Shown here piece by piece: positions 59,689-64,000 of a stretch of 64,000 bases of DNA. Under the pieces are notes generated by a model, which worked only from the letters and a program-made list of their open reading frames with translations, ran no database searches and was not told where the DNA came from. The stretch is from Halapricum hydrolyticum (lineage in GTDB: Archaea; Halobacteriota; Halobacteria; Halobacteriales; Haloarculaceae): the NCBI RefSeq assembly GCF_025517535.1, contig NZ_JAOPKC010000002.1, positions 279,346 to 343,345 of the forward strand, written 5' to 3'. Every line of letters begins with the position of its first letter. The stretch's first letter is position 1. Position numbers and translations under genes: made by a program.

Positions 59689-61998
59689 ATGAGCAACCGG
59701 TCAGGCATCCGCGTCTTGCACGTGGATGACGAACTCGATTTTGCCGATCTTACTGCCGATTACTTGGAACGTACAGATGACCGTTTCACTGTCGTATCTG
59801 TGACTGATCCGAACACGGGACTCGATCGCCTCGACAAGGACGACTTCGACTGTATCGTCTCCGATTACGCGATGCCCGGAATGAATGGTCTCGAGTTCCT
59901 CGAGGCCGTCCGAGACGAGGATCCTGAACTTCCGTTCGTGTTGTTCACAGGCCAGGGATCAGAAGAAGTCGCCAGTGAGGCGATTGCCGCCGGTGCGACA
60001 GATTATCTCCAGAAGGGAGGGAGTATCGACCAGTACGAACTGCTCGCCAATCGGATTCGAAACGCGGTCGAGCAGTATCGCTCGAGAAAGCGCGCAGCGA
60101 CGCTCACTCGACTTCGCTCGCTCGCTGGGGACATCACTCAGGCGCTCGTCCGAGCCCAGTCCCGAGACGAGGTCGAAACGCGCGTCTGTGAGCGGATCAG
60201 TACTACTGATCCCTACACCGCCGCCTGGATCGGGACTGTCAATCCCGAAACTGGCCGTGTCGAATCGCGAACGACGGCCGGTCACGTCGATCCGTCTTCC
60301 TGCGACGCCACAATCACTGCTGACATCGACTCGCTCGAACGAGAACTGGCAGAGACGGCACTCCGTGAACGACGGGTCGCAGTGAGCCAGGATATCGCCA
60401 GGGACTCATCAGCCGGTCTGTGGAAACAGGCCGCTGTCGACTCTGGAGTACGCTCGGCAGCCGCTGTACCGCTCACGTATGACGACACCCAGTACGGCGC
60501 TCTCGTCGTGTATGCAGATGATCCCGAACTGTTCGATGAAGACGAACGAGCGTTGCTGTCAGAACTCGGCAGTGACATCGGTCACGCGACCCACTCACTG
60601 GAGATCGAGGCTCAGCTCCGCGCAGAGCGCGATCGCCGGGAGGCGTTGTTCACGAACGCACCGACGCCCGTACTGGAGTCCCGGCCTCAGGGGGAGAAGC
60701 ACGTCATCGTGGCCGTGAACGATGCGTTCGAATCGGTGTTCGGGATCAACCGCGAGGACGCCGTCGGAAACCCCGGGACAGACGTGCATATCCCGCAGGA
60801 CGCATCCGACCGTCATGCGGAGATCCGCGAACGTACCGAGGCAGGCGAGACAGTCACGTTCGAGATCGAACGCGACACCGCTGACGGGCGGCGGGAGTTC
60901 GTCACCCATGCGGTCCCGCACGGGACAGACGAAGAGGGTCCCGACGGCTTTTACGTCTGGTATACCGACGTGACCGAGCAGAGGCGACGCGAGTGGGAAC
61001 AAAGCGCTCTCCGTGAACAGATACTGTTCGCTCTAGAGACGACACGTTCGATTATCTGGACCGTGACCCTCGACGACGGCGAATTCGAGTTCTACGGTTT
61101 AAGTGATATCTTCGGCAGGCTAGACATCGATGACTGGGAAGACTTCCTAGCAAAAGCTGTCCATCCGAAAGATCGAGCGAAGGTTGCGCGTCAGTACAGG
61201 ACGGTGGAACGCGGCGAAACGGACGAGTTCGTCGTCGAGTACCGGACAAATCCTGCGTCCGGAGACACTCGGTGGCTGCGATCGGAAGGGTACGTACGGG
61301 GCACCGATGCACCGCGAGTCATCGTTGGATTGACAACAGATGTCACCTCGCAGAAAGAGCACGAACAGGCCTTACAGCGACAGAACGAGCGCCTGAATCA
61401 ATTTGCGAACGTGATTAGCCACGATCTCCGCAATCCGCTGCACGTCGCGCAGGGCCACATCAATCTGACGCGCCAGGGGTGCGACAGCGACTCGCTAGAC
61501 GATGCGGCTGACGCGATCGATCGAGGACTGGCATTGGTTGACGACGTCCTCGCGCTTGCCCGGGAAGAGAACCCGGCAAGTGGGGTCGAACCGGTCGATC
61601 TGGAAGAGGTAGTGACACAGTGCTGGGAGACAGTCATGACGAGTGACGCGACGCTCACTGTTGAAACGGGTCACACGATCGACGCCGACCCGGGTCGGCT
61701 CAAACAGGTTTTCGAGAACCTGTTCCGCAACGCGGTCGAACACGCTGGCGGCGACGTGACTATCACAGTCGGCGATCTCGACGATGGCTTCTACGTCGAG
61801 GACAACGGCCCCGGAATCCCGAACGAAGACCGCGACGACGTTTTCGAACCAGGGTATTCAACAGCTGGCGAGGGGACTGGATTTGGTCTAGCGATCGTCA
61901 ACGAAATCGCGGACGCACACAACTGGGCAGTGCAAGTAACGGACAGCGAAACGGGAGGCGCACGGTTCGAAATCACGGACGTCAGGGTGAAATCATGA
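59689..61998 (+). CDS. Receiver-GAF-PAS-PAS histidine kinase
   Basis: A 769-residue cytosolic sensor kinase. An N-terminal receiver domain has the phosphoacceptor Asp59 in DCIVSDYAMPGMNG and the Lys in TDYLQKGGSID. Then come a GAF domain (about 140-300), two PAS domains (about 310-430 and 440-565), the H-box FANVISHDLRNPLHVAQGHI with His578, and a complete ATPase domain with Asn681 in NLFRNAVEH, DNGPGIP and GEGTGFGLAIV. The receiver-first layout is common in haloarchaea, so it can both receive and send phosphate. No transmembrane segment and no adjacent output regulator. Confidence 0.94.
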   Translation: MSNRSGIRVLHVDDELDFADLTADYLERTDDRFTVVSVTDPNTGLDRLDKDDFDCIVSDYAMPGMNGLEFLEAVRDEDPELPFVLFTGQGSEEVASEAIAAGATDYLQKGGSIDQYELLANRIRNAVEQYRSRKRAATLTRLRSLAGDITQALVRAQSRDEVETRVCERISTTDPYTAAWIGTVNPETGRVESRTTAGHVDPSSCDATITADIDSLERELAETALRERRVAVSQDIARDSSAGLWKQAAVDSGVRSAAAVPLTYDDTQYGALVVYADDPELFDEDERALLSELGSDIGHATHSLEIEAQLRAERDRREALFTNAPTPVLESRPQGEKHVIVAVNDAFESVFGINREDAVGNPGTDVHIPQDASDRHAEIRERTEAGETVTFEIERDTADGRREFVTHAVPHGTDEEGPDGFYVWYTDVTEQRRREWEQSALREQILFALETTRSIIWTVTLDDGEFEFYGLSDIFGRLDIDDWEDFLAKAVHPKDRAKVARQYRTVERGETDEFVVEYRTNPASGDTRWLRSEGYVRGTDAPRVIVGLTTDVTSQKEHEQALQRQNERLNQFANVISHDLRNPLHVAQGHINLTRQGCDSDSLDDAADAIDRGLALVDDVLALAREENPASGVEPVDLEEVVTQCWETVMTSDATLTVETGHTIDADPGRLKQVFENLFRNAVEHAGGDVTITVGDLDDGFYVEDNGPGIPNEDRDDVFEPGYSTAGEGTGFGLAIVNEIADAHNWAVQVTDSETGGARFEITDVRVKS

Positions 61999-62665
61999 TC
62001 TTCCCGTGGCGTTGCGTGATAGAGATGCGATCGCATACCCCCGCTTTCCCGTGAGTGACGAGTGTTCCGACACTCAGTCGGAACCGAGAAGCGAACAGGT
62101 GGGGGTTGAGCGGACACTCCTGCCGAGAAACCGCCGTACTGTGGCCGGACTGGCTGAACAGCCGAACGTTTTTGTTATGGTCTGCCGTACTTGAAATCGC
62201 TACGGAATCGGTGAGATGCTGGCCCCCAACAGACAAGGGGCGGTGACGAACGCGGTCTGTCCGTCACACAGCAATGACATCGATTCCGATGGGGCCTGCG
62301 TGACCGGGCCACAGCCCTACAGCGAGGGAGAAAACGAGAGTTTCGCCGGTATGCTGCTGGTTCCCTCTGAGTGCGGGTTGGAACCGGAACGGTCTGCTTC
62401 GGTAGGCCGCTCATCCGGTGGCCGGATGCCACGGCCTGAAGGCCGTGGAGGAGGTCACTACTTGGCCGCCGGTCTTCGAGCGCAGATACTCTTCGATCGA
62501 GGAGGGAACGGGCGACGGTTTCGCGATCGTGGTGGAGATCGTTGAGGCCCACAGCTGAGACGTTCACGTGACCGAGAACGCCGACAGCGGCGTGCAGTCC
62601 GAAGCCGGGTGTTCGACCGTCCGTTGAGGCGGGGATATTCGTAGCCACGATCCGAACGAGGTGGT
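61999..62665. other. Gene-free stretch with paired hairpins
   Basis: 667 bases without a convincing gene; the short frames here match nothing I recognise. The right half contains two abutting perfect hairpins at 62412-62448. The stretch may hold the remains of a mobile element right end. A promoter for the aminotransferase is not obvious apart from GGGATATTCG near 62631. Confidence 0.45.
62412..62448. repeat. Two abutting perfect hairpins
   Basis: CATCCGG-TGG-CCGGATG (62412-62428) is followed directly by CCACGGCC-TGAA-GGCCGTGG (62429-62448). Paired GC-rich hairpins of this kind occur near right ends of IS200/IS605-type elements and in structured RNAs. No tnpB frame is readable beside them, so this may be a remnant or an RNA element. 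Confidence 0.5.
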
Positions 62666-63754
62666 ATGGCAGGTGACGACGATCGACTGCGGATGACGCC
62701 TGGACCGACAGCGGTCCCACCGGAGGTCCGGGACGCGATGGCACGGCCGGCACAGAACCCCGACGTTGAGCCGGAGTTCACCGAGTACTACCGGACGCTA
62801 CTGGAGAAGCTCTCGACGGTGTACGGGACGGACGACGACATCGTAATCCTCGGCGGAGAGGGGATGGTCGGACTCGAAGCGGCCGTCGCGTCACTGCTCG
62901 AACCCGGCGAGACGGCCCTGTGTCTCGCTAACGGCAGCTTCGGCGACGGGTTCGCCGACCTCGTCGAGATGCACGGCGCCATCCCCGTGCGCCAGGAGGC
63001 GCCGCCCGACGCCGGGTTCGACGCCGAGACGACGAAGGAGCACCTCGAAGAACACGACGTCGCGGTCGCGACGATGGTCCACTGCGAGACCCCGACGGGC
63101 GCGCTCAACGGTCTGAAATCCGTCCTCGAGGTGCTGGACGACGCGGGCGTCCTCACTATCGTCGACGCAGTGTCGTCGCTCGGCGGAGCCCCGGTCCCGA
63201 CCGAGACGACCGATGTCGTCCTCAGCGCCTCACAGAAGTGTCTCAGCTCGCCACCCGGGCTGGCGACGCTGTCGGTCAGCGACGCGGCGTGGGCCAAAGT
63301 CGAGGCGACCGACCAGGACACCTTCTACACGAACCTCCTTCCCTGGCACGATATCGGACTCGACGACGAGGGACCACCGCGGATGCCCTACACACATCTG
63401 ATCTCGAATCTCTACGCGCTGGAGGCGTCGCTGGATCGGCTCCTTGAGGAGGGGATCGACCGGGCGCACCGACGCCACGAGCGCGTCGCCCGCCAGTGCC
63501 GGGAACGGGGGGCCGAACTCGGACTCGAGCCGTTCCAGCCACCCCACCGGCGCTCGCCGACAGTGACGGCCTTCGAGGTCGACGGCCGGGCCGGTGCGCT
63601 CCAGCGTCGACTCCTCGAGCGTGACGTCCTGGTCGCGACGAGTCTTGGCAAGTTCGCTGACGACCTCCTTCGGATCGGACATATGGGGTACAACGCCGAC
63701 CCTGAGCGTGTCGGACAGACGATGGACGCGCTTGAGGCCGTGCTCGAGGCGTAG
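62666..63754 (+). CDS. Alanine-glyoxylate/serine-pyruvate type aminotransferase
   Basis: A 362-residue class V PLP enzyme. It shows MTPGPTAVPPEVRDAMARPA, LGGEGMVGLEAAVASLLEPG, VHCETPTGALNGLKSV, IVDAVSSLGGAPVPTE with the cofactor Asp, and DVVLSASQKCLSSPPGLATL where the Lys binds PLP. This branch transfers amino groups from alanine or serine to glyoxylate or pyruvate-type acceptors; the exact pair is unknown. Converges on the rRNA operon end. Confidence 0.93.
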   Translation: MAGDDDRLRMTPGPTAVPPEVRDAMARPAQNPDVEPEFTEYYRTLLEKLSTVYGTDDDIVILGGEGMVGLEAAVASLLEPGETALCLANGSFGDGFADLVEMHGAIPVRQEAPPDAGFDAETTKEHLEEHDVAVATMVHCETPTGALNGLKSVLEVLDDAGVLTIVDAVSSLGGAPVPTETTDVVLSASQKCLSSPPGLATLSVSDAAWAKVEATDQDTFYTNLLPWHDIGLDDEGPPRMPYTHLISNLYALEASLDRLLEEGIDRAHRRHERVARQCRERGAELGLEPFQPPHRRSPTVTAFEVDGRAGALQRRLLERDVLVATSLGKFADDLLRIGHMGYNADPERVGQTMDALEAVLEA

Positions 63755-63904
63755 CCACGACGTTCCGTCTCGGGAGGGCCACTCGTCGATCGCGGCCCGG
63801 GGGATCGAACCGTCGATTTCGACGCCTTCGCGGATTGGATAGGGCGTCGGCACACTCGCGGTAGTGACCTCTCTGTCGACGCATCGACTTCGCAAGACAA
63901 CGAC

Positions 63905-63942
63905 GAAAACCCCCGCACAGCGTTGTCACTGTGCGAGGGTGA
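63905..63942 (-). terminator. Terminator-like hairpin after 5S rRNA
   Basis: On the minus strand CGCACAG and CTGTGCG form a 7-bp stem, followed by GGGGGTTTTCG with a T-run. It lies about 15 bases downstream of the 5S rRNA 3' end, fitting the end of an rRNA operon. Confidence 0.6.
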
Positions 63943-63955
63943 TGTAGTATGAATG

Positions 63956-64000
63956 GGAGGCGGCGAACCGGATTTCCCAGAGGCTCGCGCACTCCAGTAC
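63956..64000 (-). rRNA. rrf: 5S ribosomal RNA, 3' part (cut by window edge)
   Basis: Minus strand: GTACTGGAGTGCGCGAGCCT continuing to TCTGGGAAATCC and GGTTCGCCGCC matches the 3' part of haloarchaeal 5S rRNA (loops D/E and helix I strand). The exact 3' end is uncertain by a few bases. The rest of the rRNA operon lies beyond the window. Confidence 0.9.

Noticed and set aside
63790..63870. Possible tRNA between the aminotransferase and 5S rRNA
   Set aside because: A GGTTCGATCC-like word is present on the minus strand, but the T stem does not pair and no acceptor stem or anticodon arm can be drawn.

Overview
The window is a GC-rich (about 65%) chromosomal segment of a halophilic archaeon of class Halobacteria. 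The proteins are strongly acidic. Many genes start with ATG or GTG about 25-30 bases after a TATA-like box, as in leaderless haloarchaeal transcripts. The window carries the archaeal S10/spc ribosomal protein operon, archaeal enzymes such as aTrm56 and RNase P component 1, and the 3' end of a haloarchaeal 5S rRNA. An intracellular GH13 amylase and the general gene set would suit a Haloarculaceae-like genus, but the genus cannot be fixed from sequence alone.

Layout. 1-2.7 kb: a tungsten/molybdenum aldehyde ferredoxin oxidoreductase (5'-truncated by the window edge) facing three minus-strand small genes that end in a MoaD/SAMP-like protein. 2.8-9.1 kb: purL, a SHOCT membrane protein, an aminotransferase, tRNA-Glu, a NYN nuclease and a membrane-anchored protein with five DUF1508 repeats. 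9.3-15 kb: a 7TM-PAS sensor kinase with a degenerate ATPase domain, mutL and an atypical PfkB kinase, followed by a 79-bp inverted-repeat element. 15-22 kb: small conserved genes, an eIF1/SUI1 protein, regulators, aTrm56, a Tat-exported DsbA-like lipoprotein, a DUF2797 protein, and a surface/membrane gene pair followed by a Gly/Met-rich protein. 22.1-24.4 kb: an aminoglycoside 3-N-acetyltransferase gene broken and partly deleted by an IS200/IS605-type element that encodes an intact-looking TnpB and a 61-aa companion. 24.4-32.6 kb: a PCMT paralogue, DUF457 membrane protein, NRDE protein, wHTH regulator, a second inverted copy of the 79-bp element, two overlapping fluoride channel genes, a class V aminotransferase, and an HTH-10 regulator divergent from an ABC-2 exporter. 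32.6-44.6 kb: GH13 amylase, YkgJ protein, serS, DUF424, TPR, thpR, a ZIP transporter, a candidate 136-bp MITE, a zinc-finger/GIY-YIG gene pair, a HTH-less TrmB-type sensor facing a cytosolic chemotaxis transducer, Trm112, two membrane proteins and tRNA-Gly.

44.9-59.3 kb is a single ribosomal operon: SPOUT methyltransferase, uL3, uL4, uL23, uL2, uS19, uL22, uS3, uL29, a 22-codon ORF, rnp1, uS17, uL14, uL24, eS4, uL5, uS14, uS8, uL6, eL32, eL19, uL18, uS5, uL30, uL15, secY. Genes overlap by a few bases or lie within 8 bases of each other, often with GGAGG-type ribosome binding sites, unlike the leaderless single genes. After it come a hybrid REC-GAF-PAS-PAS histidine kinase, a 667-base gene-free stretch with two abutting hairpins, a serine-pyruvate type aminotransferase, and on the minus strand the 3' end of an rRNA operon with a terminator-like hairpin.

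Most promising for novelty: the TnpB element with its small companion ORF and the lesion it left; the 79-bp MITE family; the 136-bp MITE; the five-repeat DUF1508 membrane protein; the HTH-less TrmB sensor beside a soluble transducer with a receiver-like domain lacking its Asp; and the 22-codon ORF inside the S10 operon.
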